Below the pieces are notes generated by a model, which saw nothing but the letters and a program-made list of their open reading frames with translations, did not search any database and was not told where the DNA came from. A program made the position numbers and the translations under genes. Positions 28,282-36,839 of a stretch of 64,000 nt of DNA are shown one piece after another (within the stretch, counting starts at the first letter, position 1; the number at the start of each line of letters is the position of its first letter). This stretch comes from Bradyrhizobium sp. dw_411 (lineage in GTDB: Bacteria > Pseudomonadota > Alphaproteobacteria > Rhizobiales > Xanthobacteraceae). The stretch spans positions 124,001 to 188,000 of the forward strand of contig NZ_JAAVUY010000006.1 in NCBI RefSeq assembly GCF_018449695.1, in the 5' to 3' direction.

Positions 28282-30753
28282 ATGTCAGCCTTTACTAAAT
28301 CTCTCTGGGTTGCCTCCGGCGCAGCCTCACTTCTGCTGGCCAGCTTCGGTAGCGCCGCGCTATCGCAGACAGCAGAGCCTTCGAGCAGCGGGGCGACCAA
28401 GCTTCCCGACATCGTTGTCGATGCGCCCAAGCAAGCCGCCGCGAGGCCAAAGCCGAAACTGAAACCGAGGACGACTACGGTTGCCGCCCGCAACGGCGTC
28501 AGCCCGCCAACATCAGCGCCAAAACTGGTATCGCCCGCCGAGCAACTTGCCGCGAAGGGCAGCGTCTTCGATCAGGCGCGCGGCAATCTCTACACCACCG
28601 CCGGGACCACCTCGGCCACGATCAGCCACGACACGATCCAGGATCTGCCGGGGGGCACCAACCAATCGGTAGAGCAAGTGCTGCTGCAGGCGCCCGGCGT
28701 CTCGCAGGATTCGGCGGCCAGCGGTTCGCTGCACATCCGTAACGACCACGCCAATCTCCAGTATCGGATCAACGGCGTGCCGCTGCCTGACGGCGTCACC
28801 GGCTTCGGCAGCATCTTCGACACCAGCTTTGTCGGCAGCATGTCACTCGTCACCGGTGCCCTGCCCGCGGAATTCGGACTGCGGACAACGGGCCTCGTCG
28901 ACATCACGACCCGCACCGACCTTTTCAACAACAGCGGCAGCGTCGGCGTCTACGGCGGCAGCCACGGCACCATCACGCCGACCATCGAGTATGGCGGCAC
29001 GTTCGGCGGCAATTGTCCCGCGACCGCGCCGGCCACGCCCGGCTATGTCAAGGCGCCCGCCTCCAATAATTGCTTTGCCGGCGTGCAATATTACTTCACC
29101 GGCCGCTATCTGCAGAACACGGTCGGAATCGAAAATCCGACGCCCGCCTATAATGCGATTCACGACCTCACCCAGCAGGAACGTGGCTTCGCCTTTATGT
29201 CCGCCTTCATCGATCCGACCACACGGATCAGCCTGATCTCGGGAACCGCGGTCAACAATTTCCAGATTCCCAATGTTCCGGGGCAACCGATCGGACAGTC
29301 TGGAACGCCGGTCACCAGCGCCTTTGGCGCGACCAGTTTCAACTCCGCGTTGCTCAATGAGAACCAGACCGAGACCACCCAGTTCAACGTGCTCTCGGTG
29401 CAAAAATCCTACGATGGCTTCGACGGCCAATTGTCCTATTTCACCCGTTACAACAAGCTGCAGTTCACGCCGGACCCGGTCGGCGATCTCCTGATCAACG
29501 GCATCGCCTCGAATATCAGCCGCACCTCGCTGACCAACGGCATCCAGGGTGACGGTTCTTATCAGCTCAACCCGGCGCATACGGTCCGCGCCGGCTTCTC
29601 CGTCAGCAGCGAGCAGGCATTCGTGGGCAATACGTCGCTGGTCGAGCCCTGCACGGCGTGCGACGGCTCCGACAACGGCAATCCTGTCGGGATCACCGAC
29701 AACGTCTCGAAAACCGCGATGCTGATGGGGGTCTATGTTCAGGACGAGTGGAAGGTCACCAACCAGTTCACGATCAACGCCGGCCTGCGTTTCGACCAGA
29801 TGGAACAATTCATCAGCGCCAACCAGTTCAGCCCCCGGCTGAGCTTCACCTACAAGCCGTTCGAGAACACCACATTCCATGCCGGTTATGCGCGCTACTT
29901 CACCCCGCCGGAGCTGGTGGAGGCCGCGCCTGCCAACATCGCGCTGTTCAACAACACGACAGGCGCTGTGACCGGACAGAGCGATCCGGTCTTGCCGGAG
30001 CGCTCGCATTATTTCGATGCCGGGTTCGATCAGAAATTCAAATTCGGCTGCGCCTCGGACGGGAAAACCTGCTCCAATCTCGATCTTGGCGTCGATGCCT
30101 ATTACAAGATCGCGACCGATCTGATCGACAACGGCCTGTTCGGCCAGGCCCTGGTACTGAGCGCGTTCAACTACGCCAAGGGATACAATGAAGGCATTGA
30201 ATTCCACGCCAAGTACAACAGCGGCAACTTCCAGGCCTATGGCAATGTCGCCGTCGCCCAGCAGAGAGCGACCGACCCGGTGTCGAACCAATATCTGTTC
30301 GACAGCACCACGCCGCTGGCGACCCTCGGCGGCTTGACCGAGCTGGCCTACGTGCAGTCGCACTTTGTCTATACCGATCACAACCAGTTCATTACGGCAT
30401 CGGCCGGCGCGATCTATCAATTCTGCGGCCGGACGGCCACCGCGGCGGAAGCGTTCGGCGACAATGGGCTATCGCCGTGCGGAATCAAACTGAGCGCCGA
30501 CATGATCTACGGCAGCGGCCTGCGTGACGGTGACGCCAATATCGGCACGGTACCCGCCTATACGCAGGTCAATGTCGGCATCAAGCGCGAATTCCTGCTG
30601 CCGAATGATCCCAAGCCGATGACCGTCCGTTTCGATGTCGTCAACCTGTTCGACAACGTCTACGAGATCAGAGACGGCTCCGGCATCGGCGTGTTCGCCC
30701 CGCAATTCGGGCCGCGCCGTGGCTTCTTCCTCGGTCTTTCGAAGAAGATATGA
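28282..30753 (+). CDS. TonB-dependent outer-membrane receptor
   Basis: An 823-aa receptor. Residues 1-28 are a signal peptide. A TonB box (LPDIVVDAPK, about 41-50) is followed by a Pro/Lys-rich linker and the plug domain with DTIQDLPGGTNQSVEQVLLQ and SLHIRND. A long beta-barrel then ends in GFFLGLSKKI, with the terminal aromatic/hydrophobic signature. Four Cys-pair-bearing extracellular-type loops are visible (for example EPCTACDG and FGCASDGKTC). Its ligand is not predictable from the barrel. The neighbours (DUF2946, DUF1007, NicO) and the Zur-like box point to a metal chelate, most likely zinc, nickel or cobalt. I chose the ATG at 28282 over a TTG three codons earlier. Confidence 0.9.
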   Translation: MSAFTKSLWVASGAASLLLASFGSAALSQTAEPSSSGATKLPDIVVDAPKQAAARPKPKLKPRTTTVAARNGVSPPTSAPKLVSPAEQLAAKGSVFDQARGNLYTTAGTTSATISHDTIQDLPGGTNQSVEQVLLQAPGVSQDSAASGSLHIRNDHANLQYRINGVPLPDGVTGFGSIFDTSFVGSMSLVTGALPAEFGLRTTGLVDITTRTDLFNNSGSVGVYGGSHGTITPTIEYGGTFGGNCPATAPATPGYVKAPASNNCFAGVQYYFTGRYLQNTVGIENPTPAYNAIHDLTQQERGFAFMSAFIDPTTRISLISGTAVNNFQIPNVPGQPIGQSGTPVTSAFGATSFNSALLNENQTETTQFNVLSVQKSYDGFDGQLSYFTRYNKLQFTPDPVGDLLINGIASNISRTSLTNGIQGDGSYQLNPAHTVRAGFSVSSEQAFVGNTSLVEPCTACDGSDNGNPVGITDNVSKTAMLMGVYVQDEWKVTNQFTINAGLRFDQMEQFISANQFSPRLSFTYKPFENTTFHAGYARYFTPPELVEAAPANIALFNNTTGAVTGQSDPVLPERSHYFDAGFDQKFKFGCASDGKTCSNLDLGVDAYYKIATDLIDNGLFGQALVLSAFNYAKGYNEGIEFHAKYNSGNFQAYGNVAVAQQRATDPVSNQYLFDSTTPLATLGGLTELAYVQSHFVYTDHNQFITASAGAIYQFCGRTATAAEAFGDNGLSPCGIKLSADMIYGSGLRDGDANIGTVPAYTQVNVGIKREFLLPNDPKPMTVRFDVVNLFDNVYEIRDGSGIGVFAPQFGPRRGFFLGLSKKI

Positions 30754-30789
30754 GAACGCGCGCGTTGCGCGAGTGATGATGAAGGTGAC

Positions 30790-30953
30790 TCCGCTTTGCT
30801 CTCCCCTCCCTCCGCGCGCGAAGCGCGTGGCGGGGAGGGGTCGGGGGTGGGGGGTCTATCAGCTCGCTCTGCTTTTAGCGGTGAACTTGCGGAGACACCC
30901 CCCACCCCCGACCCCTCCCCGCCGCTTCGCGGAGGGAGGGGAGCAGAAACACA
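30790..30953. repeat. Inverted GC-rich repeat inside the metal-uptake operon
   Basis: CTCCCCTCCCTCCGCGCGCG near 30800 and CCGCTTCGCGGAGGGAGGGG near 30923 form opposed, complementary arms with a G-run/C-run core between them. This is the same family as the elements near 9.2 kb and 48.3 kb. It separates the receptor gene from the DUF1007 gene and may reduce or process the message between them. Confidence 0.65.
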
Positions 30954-30967
30954 AAGTGGAGTCCTTG

Positions 30968-31600
30968 ATGCGTCGATGGCTTCGTCTGCTGCCTATCCTG
31001 GCCGCACTCGCTTACGCGGGCGCGGCGAAGGCGCATCCGCACGTCTGGGTCACCGCATCCAGCGAATTGATGTTCGCCGCGGATGGCTCGGTGACCGGCG
31101 TGCGTCACGCCTGGACCTTCGACGACATGTTTTCGACCTATGCGCTGCAGGGCATCAAGACCAAGAGGAAAGGCGTCTACACCCGCGAGGAACTGGCGCC
31201 GCTGGCGCAGACCAATGTGGAGTCGCTGAAGGAATTCGCTTTCTTCACTTTTGCCAGGGTGGACAACAAAAAGCAGAAATTTGCCGATCCGATCGACTAC
31301 TATCTTGAGTACAGGGATGCCACGCTGGTGCTGCACTTCACGCTGCCGCTGAAAACGCCGATCAGGATCAGGCAGCTCGCGCTTGAAATCTACGACCCGA
31401 CCTATTTCGTCGATTTCTCGCTGCAGAAAAAAGAGCCGATCCGGCTGGTCGACGCGCCTGCCACCTGCACTCTCGCTGTCCAGCGACCGAGCGACGGTTC
31501 GGCCGCCGCCCTGAAGCTCAACGAAGACACTTTTCTTAACGGCGAGAACGCCAATTATGGTGCGATGTTCGCCAACAAGATCTCCGTGAATTGTCCTTGA
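30968..31600 (+). CDS. DUF1007 family periplasmic protein
   Basis: A 210-aa protein with a signal peptide ending near residue 22 (AGAAKA-HPHVW). The DUF1007 hallmark HPHVWV follows at once, then WTFDDMFSTYALQG and YYLEYRDATLVLHFTLPL. DUF1007 proteins are almost always encoded next to a NicO/RcnA-type permease and probably pass metal to it; the ending NKISVNCP is also typical. The His pair in HPHVW is a likely metal ligand. I chose the ATG at 30968 because it gives a signal peptide. A longer frame from 30635 overlaps the receptor gene. 11 bp separate it from the NicO start. Confidence 0.87.
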   Translation: MRRWLRLLPILAALAYAGAAKAHPHVWVTASSELMFAADGSVTGVRHAWTFDDMFSTYALQGIKTKRKGVYTREELAPLAQTNVESLKEFAFFTFARVDNKKQKFADPIDYYLEYRDATLVLHFTLPLKTPIRIRQLALEIYDPTYFVDFSLQKKEPIRLVDAPATCTLAVQRPSDGSAAALKLNEDTFLNGENANYGAMFANKISVNCP

Positions 31601-31611
31601 GGAACACGCGC

Positions 31612-32775
31612 ATGACAACGAGCCGCAAGACTACATGGAGTTTGGCGTGGATTTGTCTGGGAATCGCAGCCTTTGGAATCGCAGTCTTTGGGATCGCGGC
31701 TTTGGGCCTTGCCGCCGATGGCGCGCTGCACGGCGCGCTGGCGCAAAATCCGTTTGGCGGTGCGCGCGCGGCTCCCGATGCACAGGTCGGTGGCATTGTC
31801 GGCTGGCTGCTGACGAAACAATCAGAATTCTACCGCGAGATGTCATCGACCATTCGCGCCGCCAAGGCCGACGGCAGCGCGGTCTGGACCTTGCTGGCGA
31901 TTTCGTTCGCTTACGGGATATTCCATGCGGCAGGCCCCGGCCACGGCAAGACCGTGATCTCGTCCTACCTTGTGGCCAATGAAGAGACCGCGCGGCGCGG
32001 CATCGCGCTGTCGTTCGTCTCGGCGCTGATGCAATCACTGGTGGCGGTGCTGATCGTCGGCATCGGCGCATGGCTGCTCAATGTGACCGCGAACACGATG
32101 TGCGGCGCCGAGCGCGTGATCGAGATCGCCAGCTACGCACTGATCGCGGCCTTCGGGCTGCGGCTGGTCTGGACCAAGGGCCGCGGTTTTGTCAGAGCCT
32201 TGCAAACAGCCTATGGCCGATCCGGGTCACGGCCTGCGCTGGTGCTGGCGCACGCCGCCGCGCTTGAACATGGTCACAATCATCATGTGCACGACCATCA
32301 TGCGCATGGCCGTCACGCGCATGATCACGGCGTTTCAGAACATCATCACCATGATCATACTCACGATCACGAGCACGTTCACGACGAGCATTGCGGGCAT
32401 TCGCACGGTCCAGAGCCTGCGCAACTGGCCGGGCCCGGCGGCTGGCAACGCGGCCTGAGCGCGGTGTTCACCGTCGGCATCCGGCCCTGCTCGGGCGCCA
32501 TTCTGGTTCTGGTTTTCGCGCTGGCGCAAGGATTGTTCTGGGCCGGTATCGCCGCCACCTTTGTGATGGGCCTCGGCACCGCGATCACCGTGGCCACGAT
32601 TGCCATTATCGCCGTCTCCGCCAAGGGGCTGGCGCAGCGGATGACCGCGGGCCGCGATGGCGGCGGTGCGCTGGTGATGCGAGGGATCGAATTCGGCGCT
32701 GCCGGCCTGGTGCTGCTGTTCGGCGTGGGATTGCTATTGGGCTACATCGCCGCCGAGCGCGTGACGTGCTTCTAG
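31612..32775 (+). CDS. NicO/RcnA-type nickel-cobalt permease with His-rich loop
   Basis: A 387-aa inner-membrane permease. Six or seven hydrophobic segments surround the conserved HAAGPGHGKT (105-114) and GIRPCSG (289-295) motifs of the NicO family. Between them, residues 214-265 hold 24 histidines with Asp and Glu, a cytoplasmic metal-binding loop. NicO proteins import or export Ni2+/Co2+; partnering with DUF1007 and a TonB receptor favours import here. The ATG at 31612 follows a TTGAGGAACACGCGC ribosome site. The TAG stop codon is the first three bases of a structured repeat element, so the repeat supplies the gene's end. Confidence 0.88.
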   Translation: MTTSRKTTWSLAWICLGIAAFGIAVFGIAALGLAADGALHGALAQNPFGGARAAPDAQVGGIVGWLLTKQSEFYREMSSTIRAAKADGSAVWTLLAISFAYGIFHAAGPGHGKTVISSYLVANEETARRGIALSFVSALMQSLVAVLIVGIGAWLLNVTANTMCGAERVIEIASYALIAAFGLRLVWTKGRGFVRALQTAYGRSGSRPALVLAHAAALEHGHNHHVHDHHAHGRHAHDHGVSEHHHHDHTHDHEHVHDEHCGHSHGPEPAQLAGPGGWQRGLSAVFTVGIRPCSGAILVLVFALAQGLFWAGIAATFVMGLGTAITVATIAIIAVSAKGLAQRMTAGRDGGGALVMRGIEFGAAGLVLLFGVGLLLGYIAAERVTCF

Positions 32776-32877
32776 AGCGTTTTCGAGCGAAGTGGATACC
32801 GGTTCGCGTGAAGAAAACGCGTCAAACCAAAAGATTAGAGCCCGGTTCTGATTCAATCAGAACCGATAAGGCTCTAA
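32773..32877 (+). repeat. Structured repeat family A, copy 1
   Basis: A 105-bp element that begins TAGAGC and ends GGCTCTAA, so the tips are inverted copies. Two adjacent hairpins are visible: an outer GCGTTTTC/GAAAACGC pair, then a GGTTCTGATT-C-AATCAGAACC palindrome enclosed by TTAGAGCC/GGCTCTAA. Copy 2 lies at 33423-33526 and a reversed half copy at 38521-38575. There are no open frame or transposase features. Confidence 0.8.
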
Positions 32878-32886
32878 GACGAAATG

Positions 32887-33408
32887 TCAGGCCTGACTTC
32901 GCGCCAGGCTCCAGTCCGGGCGGATCGCGCCTGAAACATCGGTGAATGCGCCGTCGGCCAGTTCGGCGACCAGGAGACGGCTATAGTCCACCGGACCCGG
33001 CATGGTCGCGCGGCCCTTCGGTATCGGCCTGAAGCCGACCCGGCTGTAATAGGCCTCGTCGCCGACCAGCACCACCAGACGATGCCCTTTGGCTTTGGCC
33101 TCCTGCAGCGCGCGATCCAGCAGCACGCGGCCGATGCCACGGCTGCGAAACGGCGGCTCGACCGTCAGCGGCCCCAGCAGCAAAGCCTTGGTATCGCCGA
33201 TACAAACCGGCAATTGGCGCACCGAGCCCACCAGCAGCGTGCCGATCCGCGCGGTAAACGACAGATCGGGCAGATGGTCGACATGCTCGCGCAGCCGATA
33301 GGCGCTCAGCACGAAGCGGCCGGGCCCGAACGTGCGTTCGTGCAGACGTTCGATCGCCTGGGCGTCGTTGGCGGTTTCCGCCGATATGGAAAGAGAGAGG
33401 TCGCTCAT
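32887..33408 (-). CDS. GNAT family N-acetyltransferase
   Basis: A 173-aa acetyltransferase of the COG3153 type. The acetyl-CoA loop region is LTVEPPFRSRGIGRVLLDRA (the R/QxxGxG/A motif as RSRGIG) at about residues 88-107. LVVLVGDEAYYSRVGF marks the later strand and helix. Substrates of this subgroup are mostly unknown. It is the only gene between two copies of repeat family A, oriented against the flanking plus-strand NicO gene. Nothing adjacent tells its job. Confidence 0.85.
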   Translation of the reverse strand: MSDLSLSISAETANDAQAIERLHERTFGPGRFVLSAYRLREHVDHLPDLSFTARIGTLLVGSVRQLPVCIGDTKALLLGPLTVEPPFRSRGIGRVLLDRALQEAKAKGHRLVVLVGDEAYYSRVGFRPIPKGRATMPGPVDYSRLLVAELADGAFTDVSGAIRPDWSLARSQA

Positions 33409-33422
33409 GATACCGCGCGGAA

Positions 33423-33526
33423 TAGAGCGTTTTCGAGCGAAGTGGGTACCGGTTCGCGTGAAGAAAACGCGTCAAAACAGAAGATTAGAGCCCGGTTCTG
33501 ATTCAATCAGAACCGACAAGGCTCTA
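33423..33526 (+). repeat. Structured repeat family A, copy 2
   Basis: Nearly identical over about 104 bp to the copy ending the NicO gene and in the same orientation, with a few substitutions. It lies directly upstream of the GNAT start, with the same TAGAGC/GCTCTA tips and the same two hairpins, so it may carry or disturb that gene's promoter. Confidence 0.8.
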
Positions 33527-33584
33527 GCATCTGGCGGAGGCGCGGTCCATCGTCCCGGCGCTGCATATTCCTGCTCCGCACCCC

Positions 33585-34724
33585 TCAAGCCACGGCAGTC
33601 CCTCTGAACTGGTCCAGAGATTTTTCATCGCGCATCTCGAGTGTTGCGAACAATAAAGTCCAGAGCGAGAGCATGATCATGGGCATCGTATAATACGGCG
33701 TGAACACCGGGTGTGTGGCGAAAAAAACCAGATTCACGGCAAGATTGCCCGCAACGACGAAAGCAAGCTGCCTTGCGCCCGATTGACGGGCGCGCCGCCA
33801 CAGCATCGCGGTCCAGCCGCACGCCACCACAATCAAGGGAAACTGTGCGTCCATGAGATAGGCCAGAAGCACCGTCGCATCGAGCCTGGGCGGCACGGCA
33901 TCCGGGCCGCCATAAGTCGTGGCAAACGGGCTTCCCGCGTTGATCGCGTTGGCAACCAGAACAGGCAGCACGCCCGCCAGGAAGGCCAGGCCGAATGACA
34001 GGCCCCGCAGAAATTTGTCCCGGGTTCGCCAGGTCAGGAACGAGAGTCCGAAAAACAGAAAATAACCGGTCGATAGAAGAATATTCGGCAATCTGAAATT
34101 GGCCGACAGCCCGAGCAGAAGACCAACCAGCGCCGTCAAAGCCAGGCGCGATCGGCCTTCATCGGCAAACAGCCTTGCGGTCAAAAACCCCGCGAGCGCG
34201 CAACAGACCATGGTGGGCGCCATCGAATAGCTCGCCTTGGTCGGGTTGATCATAAAATAGATGGCAAGCGCACCAAATACGCCCGCCAATCCCTGCATGT
34301 TGAACCGCTGCGCCTGCCAAAGCCCCGCCCATGCAAAGCCGGCCACGATCACATTTGCCAGCATATAAAGCGGAATGACCTGCCGCCCCTCGGGAAACAG
34401 CGACAGCACAAACCCGGTCCCCGGAGGAGGCACAAGAACCCGCTTGTCAACATTTGGCGGCTTGATGTGGCACAGCGCCTTGGTGTCATCGGTCCAGGAG
34501 GGATAGTTGATCTCGCGAGCCTTGCCTTCAAGATAGTGATCGTCGTCCAGGGCGAGATTGGTGTCGAGCCCATGCCATCCAAAACGCTGGAACAGATGCG
34601 CCTGCCGAAGGTAGCAGATGTCATCATAGACGCCGCGACTCTCGTTCCAATGCGAAATTGACCGGATATTGCTTGCCAGGATCAGCAGAAAGACGATGCC
34701 GAAAAATATCTTGAGAGGCTTCAT
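33585..34724 (-). CDS. Multi-pass membrane protein, GT39/ArnT-like in outline
   Basis: A 379-aa protein with an N-terminal membrane segment followed by a polar, possibly periplasmic loop (WNESRGVYDDICYLRQAH). About eight more hydrophobic segments follow and a polar tail. An Asp-rich first loop after a single TM helix (YDD, LDDDHY) is reminiscent of membrane glycosyltransferases of the GT-C type, but I see no diagnostic motif beyond this. It is encoded divergently from a GT2 and DUF2304 pair, so a role in building or modifying an envelope glycan is an inference from place. Confidence 0.55.
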   Translation of the reverse strand: MKPLKIFFGIVFLLILASNIRSISHWNESRGVYDDICYLRQAHLFQRFGWHGLDTNLALDDDHYLEGKAREINYPSWTDDTKALCHIKPPNVDKRVLVPPPGTGFVLSLFPEGRQVIPLYMLANVIVAGFAWAGLWQAQRFNMQGLAGVFGALAIYFMINPTKASYSMAPTMVCCALAGFLTARLFADEGRSRLALTALVGLLLGLSANFRLPNILLSTGYFLFFGLSFLTWRTRDKFLRGLSFGLAFLAGVLPVLVANAINAGSPFATTYGGPDAVPPRLDATVLLAYLMDAQFPLIVVACGWTAMLWRRARQSGARQLAFVVAGNLAVNLVFFATHPVFTPYYTMPMIMLSLWTLLFATLEMRDEKSLDQFRGTAVA

Positions 34725-35010
34725 CGCTTCATTCCAGAGGAACCGTGATCCTTCCCGACGAGGCCGGGCCGCCGTTCACAATCCACCTCGCCGCCAATCC
34801 CGGCGACGGCCCAATCCAACCTAAGGCCCCGATCTTGCCGCCCTGGCGTGAGATGGATGGCCAGAGTTTGCTGCCTGTACAGCAGGTGCGGGGATAAGTA
34901 TAGCAGTGCTCGGACGGCGGGTTATTACATCTCCCGAATAGATCGCATGACCATGTCCTGCCGCGTCGGCGCGTATTGTTTCTGGAGAATTCCGATGTCG
35001 GGCGCGTAAC

Positions 35011-35775
35011 GTGACGAATATCGCCGCGGCCTCAGCCGAACCGCCGATGTACGCCCCGACCGCCCCCGTGGTTGAAAAGCCGCGAATCCTGCTGGTTATT
35101 CCCTGCTACAATGAAGAGACGTCGATCGGCGACCTGCTCGGCGAAATCGCCGCGGTGGGCGCGGAATACCATCCGCTGGTCATCGATGATGGCTCTTCGG
35201 ATTCGACCGGCGCCGTTGCAAGCGCACATGCGCAGGTCGTGCGGCTGATCGAAAATCTCGGTATCGGCGGCGCAGTTCAGACCGGACTGAAATATGCAGA
35301 GCGTAACGGCTTTGATATCTGCATACAGATCGATGGCGACGGACAACATGATCCGCGAGAAATCAGCGCGCTGCTCGATTGCTACCGGCAGCAACCGCAC
35401 AACATCGTCATTGGAAGCCGTTTCCTCGACAACGCCGGATTTCGATCGACGGCTTCCCGCCGCCTCGGCAGCAAGCTCATCGCCTCGGCGCTCAACATTT
35501 TTTTTGCAGGCAACCGCATTACCGACCCGACAAGCGGCATGCGCCTGCTGGACCGGCGCGCCATCAACTTCTTCGCGCGGAGATATCCGCTGGATTTCCC
35601 GGAGCCGATTTCACTGGCATGGGCCAAGCGCGCCGGCCTCACGATCAGCGAAACCCCGGTCGAGATGCGGGCAAGGCAAACGGGGGAAAGCTCGATCGAA
35701 GGATTCAAGCCGATCGCCTACATGATCCGTGTCCTGGGCTACATCCTGCTCGCTCGCCTTTCGAACAAGCACTGA
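35011..35775 (+). CDS. Glycosyltransferase family 2
   Basis: A 254-aa GT2 enzyme with a GT-A fold. IPCYNEETSIGDLL starts the nucleotide-sugar fold, VIDDGSSDST follows, and QIDGDGQHDP contains the DxD metal site. SGMRLLDRRAI is typical of dolichyl-phosphate-mannose-synthase-like enzymes. No C-terminal membrane segment is present, but the following DUF2304 gene encodes a short membrane partner. The pair probably makes a lipid-linked sugar for an envelope polymer. The start is GTG at 35011; an ATG 12 codons later is an alternative. 24 bp separate it from the next gene. Confidence 0.85.
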   Translation: MTNIAAASAEPPMYAPTAPVVEKPRILLVIPCYNEETSIGDLLGEIAAVGAEYHPLVIDDGSSDSTGAVASAHAQVVRLIENLGIGGAVQTGLKYAERNGFDICIQIDGDGQHDPREISALLDCYRQQPHNIVIGSRFLDNAGFRSTASRRLGSKLIASALNIFFAGNRITDPTSGMRLLDRRAINFFARRYPLDFPEPISLAWAKRAGLTISETPVEMRARQTGESSIEGFKPIAYMIRVLGYILLARLSNKH

Positions 35776-35799
35776 GGTCCAGATCTCAAGGAAACAGCC

Positions 35800-36192
35800 G
35801 TGCCAATCGCCCTGCCAAACACCACGACGGTCCTGATCATTTCGGCCTTCGCTGTCGTCTACATGCTGATCCTGTTGCGCAAGACGCTGCAGGGGAAATT
35901 TGATCTGTACGATTTTTTGATGCTCTCGATGGTGGCCATCATACCGGCCGGATTCGCGCTGTTTCCGAGGCTGACATATTGGCTCACTCAGATCAGCGGC
36001 GTCGGCTTCCCGTTCGTCCTGATGTTCGGAGTCTTGTTCCTGGTCGTGTTCATTTTCATGCACAATATGACCGCGCGGCTTCATAAGCTTGAGCGCCAGA
36101 ACGGGGCGCTGATTCAGGAACACAGCCTTCTCGCGCTGGAACTCAAGGCGAAGGAAAATAACAGGTCTGAGGATAACAAGCCTGATGCATGA
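35800..36192 (+). CDS. DUF2304 small membrane protein
   Basis: A 130-aa protein with three hydrophobic segments (about 10-26, 38-56, 71-90) and a coiled-coil-like polar tail (LHKLERQNGALIQEHSLLAL), the plan of DUF2304. These proteins are regularly encoded with GT2 enzymes and are thought to hold them at the membrane. The start is GTG with CAAGGAAA just before it. It is likely co-transcribed with the glycosyltransferase gene. Confidence 0.78.
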   Translation: MPIALPNTTTVLIISAFAVVYMLILLRKTLQGKFDLYDFLMLSMVAIIPAGFALFPRLTYWLTQISGVGFPFVLMFGVLFLVVFIFMHNMTARLHKLERQNGALIQEHSLLALELKAKENNRSEDNKPDA

Positions 36193-36201
36193 CCTGGCCG
36201 T

Positions 36202-36783
36202 CTAACGCCAGGTCGGAATCAGCGGCTTACCTTCCAGCACTTCGGCAATCCGCAACCGCGTCCCCCTGGTCGTCTCCGCCGGCAACGCGCCGGCCTCGAA
36301 AAACCCGCAGGCAATGATCTCGCGGTTCGGCTCCGGCAGGCGATCCTGACTGAAATGCCTGACTACATAAACCGCGACATGATCGCGGCGGGAGATATGG
36401 CTGTTGAGGAACAGGCCGTGCAAAGCCGGTTCGCCCGTCAACACGATGCGGCCCTCTTCCATGAGTTCGCGTTGCAAGGCGTCGTGGAAGGTTTCGCCGG
36501 TTTCGACGCCGCCACCGGGCAGATGCCAACCGGAGATATAGCTGTGCTCGACCAGAAAAACGCGATTTTGACTGTCCAGCACCACCGCGCGAACCCCCAG
36601 TGTCATGCCGCGGGCGAACCGCCAATAAAAATGGAAAACCTGCCGCAGGGCCGGCTCAAGACGTAGTCGCAGGCTCTGCAGGTTCACCGACAATGAAACT
36701 CCGGATTGACGGACATCGCATTCGATGCCTTGTTCGATTCCATGTTTGATCCTTGCATCGCTTCGGCCCGCTTGCCAATACAC
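36202..36783 (-). CDS. Nudix hydrolase
   Basis: A 193-aa Nudix protein. The Nudix box reads GGGVETGETFHDALQRELME followed by EG, with REL-x-EEG intact. The preceding strand VFLVEHSYISGWHLPG suggests action on a nucleotide-sugar or similar substrate. The first 60 residues are not part of the domain. The start could lie further in, near the Val in GVSLSVNL, so the N-terminus is uncertain. It is convergent with DUF2304 and divergent from the phosphoesterase. Confidence 0.82.
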   Translation of the reverse strand: MYWQAGRSDARIKHGIEQGIECDVRQSGVSLSVNLQSLRLRLEPALRQVFHFYWRFARGMTLGVRAVVLDSQNRVFLVEHSYISGWHLPGGGVETGETFHDALQRELMEEGRIVLTGEPALHGLFLNSHISRRDHVAVYVVRHFSQDRLPEPNREIIACGFFEAGALPAETTRGTRLRIAEVLEGKPLIPTWR

Positions 36784-36839
36784 TGCAGTGTTTTAGTCGT
36801 ATCCTGGCAGTGTCTTTGGCGGAATCCCGGAAGCATGTG

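Noticed and set aside
28843..30420. Long minus-strand open frame inside the TonB receptor gene
   Set aside because: It is antisense to a well-supported beta-barrel gene and has no start context or motif.
30790..30953. Possible frameshift or gene between the TonB receptor and the DUF1007 gene
   Set aside because: The stretch is a GC-rich inverted repeat with no coding pattern, and the DUF1007 gene starts with a proper signal peptide right after it.
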